From the NCBI GenBank assembly GCA_963717985.1, contig CAVQYC010000005.1, forward strand, positions 1-64,000: a DNA stretch of 64,000 nt, given 5' to 3'. Each line of letters starts with the position of its first letter. Within the stretch, counting starts at the first letter, position 1. The notes below the pieces were generated by a model. The model worked only from the letters and a program-made list of their open reading frames with translations. It was not told the origin of the DNA and did no database searches. Below, in pieces: positions 42,430-50,507 of this stretch. The stretch is from BOG-1155 sp963717985 (GTDB lineage Bacteria > Desulfobacterota > Syntrophorhabdia > Syntrophorhabdales > WCHB1-27). Position numbers and translations under genes: made by a program.

Positions 42430-43137
42430 ATGGAAGTCGAGGAAGCAAAAAAGGCATTAGAGGAACGAAAAGCGAAGCTGGCCGATCTGAGGGAGCAAAA
42501 CGCCTCTTTGACTCAAGATATAGAGGGGCTTCAGAAAGAGCGCACTGCTGCCGTGCGCGCCTTTGCGGCCGGCGACAAAACAAAGCGCAAAATCATTCAT
42601 GACCTGGATCGCAAGATCGAGCCCCTCGGCTTCCGCCTCGAAGGGATGAAAGGCTTAATCAAGGACGCGGAAGCAGAGGTAGAGAACGCGACGGCTGGTC
42701 TACGCAAGGCTGCCGACGAGGAGAAGGTAGCTCTCGATGCGTTCATCGCCGCGCAGCAGGCCGAAGAGCTGCAAGCCCTCATAGCCGGCATTCCCCACAG
42801 GCTACAGCGGATCGCGGATCTTTATATGAAGCTGGCGAAAGAACTGGGGCAGCTTCAGATAGACGGAAGCCGGTTTCCGAAATGTCCAGGAATAAATAAG
42901 CTTATGGAGTTGAGATTAAACTTCAACTTTCAGCTCAACAAGCTGATCGAGAAAGAAACCACCGTTCGCCGGTTTTCCCCTTCTCTCTTATGGCTGACTG
43001 TCGAGGGCTGCTCCGCGCCTGTCGGGCCGTGGCCAGAGCAGAGGATCATCGAGTTCGAGAACCTGATTGGCGAAGTGCGGAGGTTGGAGGTCGAGCGTCT
43101 GACTGACAAATTCTATACCACCAAAAACCGTTGTTGA
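42430..43137 (+). CDS. Coiled-coil protein
   Basis: 235 residues. The first ~115 form a long coiled coil (EEAKKALEERKAKLADLREQ and EVENATAGLRKAADEEKVALDAF), followed by a helical domain with a conserved-looking GSRFPKCPGINKLMELRLNFN. No family is recognised. In Mu-like phages this position can hold DNA-interaction or host-takeover proteins. Function unknown. Confidence 0.55.
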   Translation: MEVEEAKKALEERKAKLADLREQNASLTQDIEGLQKERTAAVRAFAAGDKTKRKIIHDLDRKIEPLGFRLEGMKGLIKDAEAEVENATAGLRKAADEEKVALDAFIAAQQAEELQALIAGIPHRLQRIADLYMKLAKELGQLQIDGSRFPKCPGINKLMELRLNFNFQLNKLIEKETTVRRFSPSLLWLTVEGCSAPVGPWPEQRIIEFENLIGEVRRLEVERLTDKFYTTKNRC

Positions 43138-43160
43138 CCATGAAAAAGGAGGTGTTTTAT

Positions 43161-43328
43161 ATGAGCAAGGCCCCAGATTACCTTCCACCTACGCCGGAAA
43201 AAGAGAACGCCGGCGGCCGGACCACCGAGGGAGACGGGCGCGTGACCGTTCACAGCCCCGATGGCATTACCAGAGAGGCGCCCGAGCTACTCCGGCAATT
43301 GGCGGATGACGTGGAAAGGGGAGGATAG
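43161..43328 (+). CDS. Hypothetical small acidic protein
   Basis: 55 residues, Pro/Gly/Glu-rich, start at 43161 behind AAAGGAGG. It contains GDGRVTVHSPDGITREAPELL. No known motif. Confidence 0.45.
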   Translation: MSKAPDYLPPTPEKENAGGRTTEGDGRVTVHSPDGITREAPELLRQLADDVERGG

Positions 43329-43422
43329 TAGGGATGAGTTGCCGATCTCCCTTCGCTGCACATAACCAGGAAGGGGGATCGGCGATCAACAGAGCACCCA
43401 ACAACCAACAAGGAGATTAAGT

Positions 43423-43620
43423 ATGTCAACCATCGAGAAAGCAGCGCAGCAGCAGGCTCAGGCCCTGCGGGCCGAGGGTGCTTTGCACCTGAAAGCCATG
43501 GAAGTCCTGGAGAAAGGATCTGACGCTTACTCCTATCACGCAAGCCGCGTTGTAGAGTTGGCCCCGATGGTCGCCCTCTTGGACGTGCATTCCCGCCCGC
43601 CGAGCGGGGGCAGAGGCTGA
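43423..43620 (+). CDS. Hypothetical small helical protein
   Basis: 65 residues, helical and Ala-rich (IEKAAQQQAQALRAEGALHLKAMEVLEKG), preceded by AAGGAG. After its TGA the same frame stays open for 40 more codons and encodes protein-like sequence (LVGFEYAGSILNAPANVILMKFEMG), so the gene may once have been longer. Confidence 0.45.
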   Translation: MSTIEKAAQQQAQALRAEGALHLKAMEVLEKGSDAYSYHASRVVELAPMVALLDVHSRPPSGGRG

Positions 43621-43749
43621 TCCATAGAGCACGCAACTGGCCCTCGTGGGGCTTTCTGGAAACTGGTAGGTTTCGAGTATGCAGGCTCTATTCTGAATGC
43701 CCCGGCCAATGTAATCCTGATGAAATTTGAAATGGGGAAGTAATCAAGG

Positions 43750-43899
43750 ATGACCGAGCGTTCTTACCATTTTATTACCGTCAAAGGCTCCCACGTCGGC
43801 GGGGGGATGTCAAAAGGAACTGTAATGTTCGAGGTGGTTTAGAGGGCTGTTAAGGCAGGCGTAAAAGAGGTAGAAAGATCACTTAAGCGGCGCTTGTGA
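43750..43899 (+). pseudogene. Small gene with an in-frame amber stop
   Basis: ATG at 43750 encodes MTERSYHFITVKGSHVGGGM and continues to FEVV, then TAG at 43840-43842, then in the same frame RAVKAGVKEVERSLKRRL and TGA. A CAG to TAG change would explain it. Last coding trace before the right end of the Mu-like element. Function unknown. Confidence 0.4.
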
Positions 43900-43958
43900 A
43901 ATCCACAAATGCCCGCTATTTTTGCGCTCTTTTCCATATTCCACGTTCCCAGAAAAAC

Positions 43959-44000
43959 ATTGTGCAAAATCCTTGTCAAAATTGTGCAAAGTCTCTGACA
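43959..44000 (-). repeat. Right terminal sites R2 and R1 of the Mu-like element
   Basis: Two direct copies on the minus strand of the left terminal site: TGACAAGGATTTTGCACAAT (43978 to 43959) and TGTCAGAGACTTTGCACAAT (44000 to 43981), 22 bases apart, matching the left site at 19 and 17 of 20 positions. Confidence 0.75.
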
Positions 44001-44019
44001 ACTCTAATCCCTTTAGCTT

Positions 44020-44050
44020 CAGTATCTTCATTAGACACCGAAAAGCGCCC
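44020..44050 (+). promoter_or_regulatory. Downstream half of the bipartite motif, upstream of sbcD
   Basis: CAGTATCTTCATTAG is identical over 15 bases to the minus copy at 10051-10037 and is followed by ACACCGAAAAGCGCC. The AGTAATA half is not present 13 bases upstream; the Mu-like element ends at 44000, exactly there. The ATG of sbcD is 106 bases downstream of the CAG. Confidence 0.6.
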
Positions 44051-44125
44051 TTTCTTGCATCTTCAGGATATATAGGGCAACAGATCAGTCAAAAAACTCC
44101 AAAAAAAACAGCAAAAGGAGAGTCC

Positions 44126-45376
44126 ATGGATGCCATAAAGGTCCTTCATTGCGCCGACCTGCACTTCGACGACGAGCAGGGTCGGCTTCAGAATACTGCC
44201 GAATGCTGCGACCGGGTAATTGTGACGGCGCAGGCTGAAACCCCCGACTTGATAGCCATAGCGGGAGACGTTTTCGAGAGAGGGCTTGTCCTGGGTTCGC
44301 CGGGAACGCTCGCGGCGATTGATTTTGTGCACCGTTGCGGCAACATCGCTCCGGTTATCATCACAAGCGGCACACCGACGCATGATACATCCAACAGCAC
44401 GGAGGTCTTTAACAAACTCAAGACGGAATATCCTATTTTCGCAACCGGTTTTCCAAGGCACGTAGGCCTAACAAAGGAAGAGCCGCGCAGGTTCATCTCG
44501 GTCAACGGAAACGTGGAGGGCAAGCCGGGGTTTTCTTTGATTGTGTCGTGTCTGCCTTCAGTCACGAAGGCGGCCTTGATGGCTATGGGAAGTCTTTCGA
44601 TAGACACCGCGGCAATCGAGTGTGCCGAGCTGCTGAGGGACCTGTTCCATGCCTGGGGCATCACGAACGAAAAGGCCAACCGCCTCGGGATGCCGACGAT
44701 ACTCGTCGGTCACGGAACGGTAAAGGGCTCTCGCCTGTCGACCGGCCAGCGGGTCACCGACCCTGATGCAGAATTCGGCATAGCCGATTTGAGGCTCACG
44801 AAGGCAGTCCTCGTTTGCCTCGGCCATATCCATATGCGGCAGCAGCTCCAGGACAACGCGTTTTACTCAGGTTCCATCACCCGCGCCGACCATGGCGAGA
44901 CGGAAGAAAAAGGCTTCTTCTTCCACACGATCGCCGAAGGAAGGGTTGAGTCCAGGTTCGTGGAGACCCCGGCAAGGAAGATGCGCACCCTGGCGCCCAT
45001 CGGCGTACTTCCTGATGAGTCGCTCATCGAGGAAGTAGAGGAAGGCGACTATATCAGGATCGTCTACAGCATCAGGGAGGAAGATGTTGCCCGGGTGGAC
45101 GACGCGGCCTTGAGAAGGCGCGCCTACGAAAAAGGAGCCGCCCACGTGAAGATTGAGAAGACGGTGCTCCCCATGACGAACGCGAGGTCCGAAGGCATAT
45201 CCAGGCTGAGGTCTCTCGACGAAAAGCTCAAAAGATGGGGAGAGCTGAACGGCCAGCCGATCGCGGCGGGTCTGTTCGATAAGCTCCGTTTGCTTCAGAC
45301 AGCGGATGAACAAGCCATACTCAACGGCTATGTCGGAAAGGAGGCGTCGGATGAAACCCGATTATTTGCTGCTTAG
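44126..45376 (+). CDS. SbcD/Mre11-like nuclease subunit
   Basis: 416 residues. Metallophosphoesterase motifs: LHCADLHFDD, LIAIAGDVFERG, the degenerate SGTPTHD in place of GNHD, VGHGTVKGS and LGHIHMRQ. The usual Asn-His of motif III is replaced, which may lower nuclease activity. With the overlapping SbcC-like gene it forms an SMC-type nuclease complex that processes hairpins and double-strand ends. The ATG at 44126 has AAAGGAG and excludes ~200 bases of Mu-end sequence in frame upstream. Confidence 0.82.
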   Translation: MDAIKVLHCADLHFDDEQGRLQNTAECCDRVIVTAQAETPDLIAIAGDVFERGLVLGSPGTLAAIDFVHRCGNIAPVIITSGTPTHDTSNSTEVFNKLKTEYPIFATGFPRHVGLTKEEPRRFISVNGNVEGKPGFSLIVSCLPSVTKAALMAMGSLSIDTAAIECAELLRDLFHAWGITNEKANRLGMPTILVGHGTVKGSRLSTGQRVTDPDAEFGIADLRLTKAVLVCLGHIHMRQQLQDNAFYSGSITRADHGETEEKGFFFHTIAEGRVESRFVETPARKMRTLAPIGVLPDESLIEEVEEGDYIRIVYSIREEDVARVDDAALRRRAYEKGAAHVKIEKTVLPMTNARSEGISRLRSLDEKLKRWGELNGQPIAAGLFDKLRLLQTADEQAILNGYVGKEASDETRLFAA

Positions 45377-47729
45377 AGGCTTCGAGGGCATCCTGTCCGG
45401 AATGGACATCCACGAAATTGAGATCGATTTCTCCGTTGTGCCGGACGGGATCGTTGTTTTCGACGGCCCGAACGGCAGGGGAAAGACCACCATAGTCGAC
45501 AACATGCACCACTTTCGCGTCATGCCGTCCAAAGTGAACAAGAGCTACTCGCCCGAGGCTTTTAGCTTCTACGAGGAGACGTACGGCGCCAATGCCTGCA
45601 AGGTCTTCGTTTCCACAATGAAGGGTACGCGCCATAAATCGGTGGTCTCCATCGATGCCCTGAAAAGGAAGCAGAAGTGTTATCTCTACGAGGAGGTCAA
45701 CGGTAGTTGGAAGCCCCTGAACCCTGACGGGTCGACGGAGAGTTATGACAAGGCGGTTGAAGCGCTATTCGGGACCCCTCAGCTCTATTTCATATCGAAC
45801 TTCAGGGACCAGCGGGCGAAGAGCTTCTCCAGGTACAGCAAGGGGGACATCAAGGAGATCCTCGCCGAGCTCCTCGGCATAGACGGCATCAAGGAACTCT
45901 CGGACAAGGCCGGCCGCGTGCGAAAGGCACTCCAGGATCATCTCGCCCATCTCGTGAGCACGAAGGATGATTTGCTGAGCGTCGTATCAGGCAAGGACGA
46001 ACAGACCTCTAAGGCCCGAAGCGTCCAATCGAACCTCTCGCGCCTGGCCGCGAGCATTCGGTCCCTCGAATCCGAGCGCCAGGATGAGGAACGGAAGCTT
46101 TCCGAAACCGGCACAAAGATCGCGCTCCAGGAAGAGGCACAAAAGGCGAAGGAGAAGGCCCTCGCCGACATGGTGGCCAGGAAGAACGAGGTAGAGGAAC
46201 TGCGCAAGGGCAGAGAGACCAGGTTAAGTGTCTTCCATACAAAAGCGGCTGCGGTGACAGAAAGAATCTCAAGAACCAAGAACTTACTTGCTGACGTCGA
46301 TTCGCTGAGGCTGAAGGCAGAGGAGCTCAAGGGCTTCGACGAGAAGATATCGAACCTGAAAAACTCCACCCGACTTTGTGACGAGCGGTATGTGCAGGTA
46401 AATACGCAGATATCGGAGCTTCAGACCGTCGAAAAGCTCGTCAAAGACAAGGAGAAGGAGCTCGAAAGAGTGCGGCTTTCCCGGCAGCATGCCATTGACA
46501 AGGTCGAGGGCGTCATCAAGGACCTGAAGGCTAAAGTCCGCAGGCTCGCAGAATACCGATGCGACGCGACGGGTGCAAGTTCATGCCCCTTCCTGACGGA
46601 CGCGCGCGAGGCGAAGAAGACCATCCCGGCCCAAGAGACGGAACTACAGCGCCTGACGGGCGCCAAAGACCCGCAGCAGGAAAAGCTCCTTCAGGAGTTG
46701 GGCGACCTTCGCGGGAAATGCTCCGCCATGCCTTCCCTTCGGAAAGAGGTGGAGCAACTGCTTTCAACGAAGAGAGTCCTCGCCGATGAGATGCAGAAAG
46801 CCGAACAGCGGATTACGGCCTTGACGGATGAGACCAAGCCGCTGGCGGAAGCGGAGCAGGCCAGGAAGGAGCTGCCGGGGCTGGAGACGGAACTGGCGGC
46901 ATTGGAGAAAGAAAAAGGGGGATATCTCCTGGAAGCCGACAGGGCCATCGCCGCAATCGAGGCAGAAATAAGGTCACGGGAAGACGAGGCGGCCCGAATT
47001 GTTATCGATCCGGAGTTGAAGGAAAGGAAAGAGCTTATCGTACAAAGCGTTTCCACGCTCTCCAGCCGCATCGACGGTCAAAGGTCAGAGGAAGCCGCTT
47101 TGAGAAAAGAAGCGGGCGCCCTTGACGAGGCCCTCAGGCGGATCGTGGAGTCGGAGACGAAATGCGCTGAGATCGACAAGGAAATCGGCCATTTCATAAG
47201 CGAAATTTCAGAATGGACCATTGAGGAGAAAGCGCTGGGGAATGACGGCATCATCGCCCTGGAGATCGACGACGCCGGCCCGGCGATCACGAGCATCGCG
47301 AACGAGCTGCTCCGCGTGTACGATTCTCCATTCTCCGTCCGGCTCAACACCCAGGAGATGACTCGGGCGGGCAAGCTCAAAGAAGGCTTCGACATCCCCG
47401 TGTTCGACGCCAACACCAACAAATCGAAGAGCATCCGGAAGCTCTCGGGCGGCGAAGCGACGATCGTCGAAGATGCGGTCGCGAAAGCCATATGCATTTA
47501 CAACAAGACGAGCAACGGGCGAGACCTCGCGACCATCTACACGGACGAGAAGGACGGGGCTCTCGATTCCGAAATGAAGAGGGCCTATTTCCGCATGAAA
47601 CAGAAGGTGCTTGCCCTCGGGGGATATGAACAAGAGTACTGCATTACTCATACCCCTGAACTGCTCGCCATGGCGAACGCCGTCATTACTCTCAAACCGG
47701 GCGGCATTACCATAACTGCCAACAACTGA
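45351..47729 (+). CDS. SbcC/Rad50-like ATPase
   Basis: 792 residues. Walker A GPNGRGKTT (K45), Q-loop region ISNFRDQ, two long coiled coils, a hook region with two Cys in YRCDATGASSCPFL (spacing C-x7-C rather than the CxxC of canonical Rad50), signature KLSGGEATIVEDAV and Walker B region TIYTDEKDGALDSEM. Partner of the preceding SbcD-like protein, whose 3' end it overlaps by 26 bases, with AAAGGAGG before the ATG. Mobile-element versions may protect or process element DNA. Confidence 0.85.
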   Translation: MKPDYLLLRGFEGILSGMDIHEIEIDFSVVPDGIVVFDGPNGRGKTTIVDNMHHFRVMPSKVNKSYSPEAFSFYEETYGANACKVFVSTMKGTRHKSVVSIDALKRKQKCYLYEEVNGSWKPLNPDGSTESYDKAVEALFGTPQLYFISNFRDQRAKSFSRYSKGDIKEILAELLGIDGIKELSDKAGRVRKALQDHLAHLVSTKDDLLSVVSGKDEQTSKARSVQSNLSRLAASIRSLESERQDEERKLSETGTKIALQEEAQKAKEKALADMVARKNEVEELRKGRETRLSVFHTKAAAVTERISRTKNLLADVDSLRLKAEELKGFDEKISNLKNSTRLCDERYVQVNTQISELQTVEKLVKDKEKELERVRLSRQHAIDKVEGVIKDLKAKVRRLAEYRCDATGASSCPFLTDAREAKKTIPAQETELQRLTGAKDPQQEKLLQELGDLRGKCSAMPSLRKEVEQLLSTKRVLADEMQKAEQRITALTDETKPLAEAEQARKELPGLETELAALEKEKGGYLLEADRAIAAIEAEIRSREDEAARIVIDPELKERKELIVQSVSTLSSRIDGQRSEEAALRKEAGALDEALRRIVESETKCAEIDKEIGHFISEISEWTIEEKALGNDGIIALEIDDAGPAITSIANELLRVYDSPFSVRLNTQEMTRAGKLKEGFDIPVFDANTNKSKSIRKLSGGEATIVEDAVAKAICIYNKTSNGRDLATIYTDEKDGALDSEMKRAYFRMKQKVLALGGYEQEYCITHTPELLAMANAVITLKPGGITITANN

Positions 47730-47744
47730 AAGGAGCTTAACCAC

Positions 47745-48779
47745 ATGAAGAAAGCATCGACGGCACGCGCCGTCCCCAACGGCGACTACGACAACGAAGA
47801 GTTCTTCACGCCCCTCCTGGGAGCGGACGACGACAACGTGAAGACGCTGGGCGTCATCAGGCCCGGCATCATGGTACTCAAGAAGAGCTGCGAACAAGCC
47901 GATGTCGAACGATATGACCGACTGCTTGCCCAAGGCACAAGCTGGACAGACATGGCAAAGGAACTCGGCGACAAGCTGATCCCCCAGAACGTCGATTACT
48001 TTACCGCGAACAGGCATGACTGCATCAACCCGGAGAATGCCGACCTCATAAAGAAGCTCTACGCCGACCCCGACGGCAGGATAAGGTCGATCCCCGTCTA
48101 CTTCCCCATGAACGAGTGGTGGAACATCATCCCTCACAGGCTCTGCTGCTATGGCCTCACGAAGGGCCTGAAACACCGCAGCGGCTTCGAGTACGAAAGG
48201 GACGACCGGGGGAGGATAGCCGACTACAGGATGGTCTGCGAAACCCCGGAAGACCTCGAAGCGGGGAAGAAACTCTTCGGGGGCCGTGGGTGGATGAGGA
48301 AGCCATGCGATCCCGAGTCGTGTCTCGAATACCAGAGAGGAGAATGCAGATTCTCGGGCAGGGTCTATTTCATGATCCCCGGCATAAAGGGTATGGGCTC
48401 GTTTGTCATCCCGACGAAGTCATGGTATTCGATGAAGAGGCTGAAGAAGACGCTTTGCGACATGTATCAGCTCACCAATGGAAGGATCGCCTATCTTCTC
48501 CACGAGGGAGAAACGATCTTCGTCCTCAGGAAGGTGAAGGCCACCATCCCCTGCATCGACTGGGAGAAGGGCGAGACGAAGATGAGGCAGCAATACCTGA
48601 TCGCATCTGGACGTAGTTGTGGATCCCCTGGAAGTCGCAAGAGAGTACTCCGTCGAAAAGGTCCTCCAAAAAGGCGCGAGGGCGACGACCATGCTGGGCG
48701 CAGGCACGGAGGATGCCGGCGCGGACACAGGTGCGGAAACTCGGTCCGACGAAGCGGGCCGGCCCGAATGCCGGGTTGA
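47745..48779 (+). CDS. Recombination-directionality-factor-like protein, C-terminus probably frameshifted
   Basis: Residues 1-290 look like the RDF/hydrolase-or-metal-binding family of integrative elements: VIRPGIMVLKKSC, then YADPDGRIRSIPVYFPMNEWW, a Cys-rich part (RKPCDPESCLEYQRGEC) and GRVYFMIPGIKGMGSFVIPTKSWYSMKRL. From about 48605 the sequence turns into an Arg/Gly-rich tail unlike protein, while the next frame reads LDVVVDPLEVAREYSVEKV, a natural continuation. One extra base near 48604 would explain this. In the family such proteins favour excision by a cognate recombinase, which is not in this window. Confidence 0.6.
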   Translation: MKKASTARAVPNGDYDNEEFFTPLLGADDDNVKTLGVIRPGIMVLKKSCEQADVERYDRLLAQGTSWTDMAKELGDKLIPQNVDYFTANRHDCINPENADLIKKLYADPDGRIRSIPVYFPMNEWWNIIPHRLCCYGLTKGLKHRSGFEYERDDRGRIADYRMVCETPEDLEAGKKLFGGRGWMRKPCDPESCLEYQRGECRFSGRVYFMIPGIKGMGSFVIPTKSWYSMKRLKKTLCDMYQLTNGRIAYLLHEGETIFVLRKVKATIPCIDWEKGETKMRQQYLIASGRSCGSPGSRKRVLRRKGPPKRREGDDHAGRRHGGCRRGHRCGNSVRRSGPARMPG

Positions 48780-49062
48780 ACCCGAACTCCCCTGCGGCGA
48801 AGAAGGACCTGGAAAGCAGGACGCGCCGCTCCGGGCCGGCCGCGACGAAAAACAGCCCGAAACCCCGAAGAACGGGAACGGAAGAAGAGGGATGGACCGG
48901 GACCAGAAGGCGGCTATCACAAAGATGGCGGCCAGGTATCAGATACGGGCGGAGACGCTCGACAGGGTGCTCTCGGGCGTGAAGTTCCACGACGAAGCGG
49001 CAAAGATAATAAGCGAGCTTAACAGAGGGGACATTTCGAGGTTCCTCCCTGCCCAGGGATGA
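48619..49062 (+). CDS. Probable C-terminal part of the preceding protein, or a separate small protein
   Basis: 147 residues from a GTG with no ribosome site. DPLEVAREYSVEKVLQKGA joins well to the preceding gene if one base is removed. The centre is low-complexity and acidic, and the end DQKAAITKMAARYQIRAETLDRVLSGVKFHDEAAKIISELNRG is a compact helical domain. A strong terminator follows. Most likely the end of a frameshifted longer gene (47745 to 49062). Confidence 0.45.
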   Translation: MDPLEVAREYSVEKVLQKGARATTMLGAGTEDAGADTGAETRSDEAGRPECRVEPELPCGEEGPGKQDAPLRAGRDEKQPETPKNGNGRRGMDRDQKAAITKMAARYQIRAETLDRVLSGVKFHDEAAKIISELNRGDISRFLPAQG

Positions 49063-49090
49063 GCCGGCCTGCCGGGTAATCCTACCATTC

Positions 49091-49122
49091 AAGGGAAGGC
49101 ACAGTATGCCTTCCCTTTTTTT
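49091..49122 (+). terminator. Rho-independent terminator of the sbcD-sbcC-RDF operon
   Basis: An 11-bp perfect stem (AAGGGAAGGCA at 49091-49101, TGCCTTCCCTT at 49107-49117), five-base loop, then a T run to 49122. Confidence 0.9.
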
Positions 49123-49400
49123 ACTTTTTTTTTGGCTCATGTGCCGTTAGACGACCGGGAAGTGAACGGCAAGAAAGTAATAATACCAATGGAATTCGGA
49201 AAAAAGGGGAGTGTACCCCTGTCCAAACGGACAGGATTGACAGACTTTTCACCTGGTGGTAGTTATGTGCCACAAGGTTTAACTAAAGCCTTGAGGACAC
49301 TCTGGTGAGCCGTTTTGCGGCCGCCTGAGCGCTATTGCCGGGTCACACGCCCTTAAGCGCTTAGGGATCTGAGGGTGGTGAACCCGTATGGTAGGCGCAT
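49123..49400 (+). promoter_or_regulatory. Intergenic region with AGTAATA box, hairpin and possible promoter
   Basis: AAGAAAGTAATAATACC at 49171-49187 resembles the upstream half of the bipartite motif, but no CAGT-ATTAGG half follows. CTGTCC-AAAC-GGACAG at 49219-49234 is a perfect hairpin and is followed by TTGACA at 49237-49242 with TAGTTA 17 bases on, a plausible promoter for the sigma-like gene. The remaining ~130 bases show nothing clear. Confidence 0.4.
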
Positions 49401-50507
49401 ATGAGTCCGGAAGACGCTGGTCTGCCTTTCGATGCCATCGCCGTTCTCTCAGGAGAGCTTGAGCCGGCGCCTGCCGTGAGCGCCTCCTCCCTCGCCCTTA
49501 CGGTAAAAGCCGCGATACCCTCCAAAGCAAGGAAATACGATACCAGCCAGGCCGTCGAGGAGCTCTATCGGAAACATGCCGCCTCTTTGCGCGGAGGGGA
49601 GGCGGGGGTCTACGAAAAGGCAGCCTTCGGGATGTATGCGATCTACAAGGCCAGGATCGTCAAGATCGCAAAGAAGTACCGCTCCTTAAGCCCGATATTC
49701 GGGGAGGAGGATCTCCAGCAGGAAGCGCTCATCGCCATCCTGCAAGCCCTGAGGAAGTACAAGCACGGCCCCGACATCCAGATGAAATTCTCCACCTACC
49801 TGGAATGGTCGATCAGAAACATATTTCAGCGGGCCATCGGCAACAGGGACAAGTACGTGGAGATCTATTCCCGGGATGGGGCGTTCGAGAAGACCATGGG
49901 ATACGGCAAATTCGTCCAGCAGAAAAAGGCCCTGGAAGACTCAGGGCACACATACACCACCAAGAAACGCCTCTGTTACCTCTCGGAGGTCCCGTGGGGC
50001 GAGGACCTGGAGGCGAAACTGGATCATACAATCCTCGCGGTATATGAATATTCGGGCGATTCTGAAATACCGGAAGGGGAAGGTGAGAATCAGCGGGCAA
50101 GCACAGGCGCCGAATCGGAAGAGGCGGAGCTGGGTGAAGAGGAAGAAACGGCCGCGCCTCCTGCGGGTTCAGGGTCGCGCAATGGCTTCAATCTCCAGGC
50201 GATCGATGGCCTCTACCGGCAATGGGCCAGGTCCGCGGGGAAAGCGACCGAGACCGACCCTATAGTCCTTCGCATCTATGACCTCTGCAGGCGGGACGCC
50301 GAGGCCTTTTCTCTTCCTTCCGGAAACAACGGCACGGTGGTAGGCGCCGACGAAGTGGACCGGTCGGCGCTCTCTGCCATCGCGCGCAGCCTCGCCCGCT
50401 ACGACGACCATTCTGTGCCGAAAATCCCCTTTTCTACGTCCCTTAGGGTGACGATGACAAGATCGATGCAAGCTCTTCGCACAAAGGAGGCATGCCGCGA
50501 TGAATGA
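49401..50507 (+). CDS. Sigma-70 region-2-containing protein
   Basis: 368 residues. Region 2 of sigma-70 is visible at about 80-150: YKARIVKIAKKYRSLSPIFGEEDLQQEALIAILQALRKYKHGPDIQMKFSTYLEWSIRNIFQRAI, with the core-binding and -10-recognition helices. The remainder, with an acidic linker near 225-255 (EEAELGEEEE), does not show a clear region 4. It may be a specialised sigma factor or anti-sigma-like derivative for the conjugative element. The ATG at 49401 has a weak ribosome site. It overlaps the next gene by 8 bases. Confidence 0.65.
   Translation: MSPEDAGLPFDAIAVLSGELEPAPAVSASSLALTVKAAIPSKARKYDTSQAVEELYRKHAASLRGGEAGVYEKAAFGMYAIYKARIVKIAKKYRSLSPIFGEEDLQQEALIAILQALRKYKHGPDIQMKFSTYLEWSIRNIFQRAIGNRDKYVEIYSRDGAFEKTMGYGKFVQQKKALEDSGHTYTTKKRLCYLSEVPWGEDLEAKLDHTILAVYEYSGDSEIPEGEGENQRASTGAESEEAELGEEEETAAPPAGSGSRNGFNLQAIDGLYRQWARSAGKATETDPIVLRIYDLCRRDAEAFSLPSGNNGTVVGADEVDRSALSAIARSLARYDDHSVPKIPFSTSLRVTMTRSMQALRTKEACRDE

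Larger units (their letters stand above)
34183..44000 (+). mobile_element. Mu-like transposable element of 9.8 kb without structural genes
   Basis: Bounded by 20-bp inverted ends that begin TG and end CA: left 34183-34202, right 43959-43978 (19 of 20 matches to the left) and 43981-44000 (17 of 20). Two adjacent sites 22 bases apart at the right resemble the R1-R2 arrangement of phage Mu. Inside are a divergent repressor/Cro pair, MuA- and MuB-like transposition genes, GemA, a RadC-like protein, a sigma factor, Mor and small late-type ORFs. No head, tail, terminase or lysis gene is present. Backbone genes flank it. No clear 5-bp target duplication is visible, perhaps because IS1182 touches the left end. 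Confidence 0.75.
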
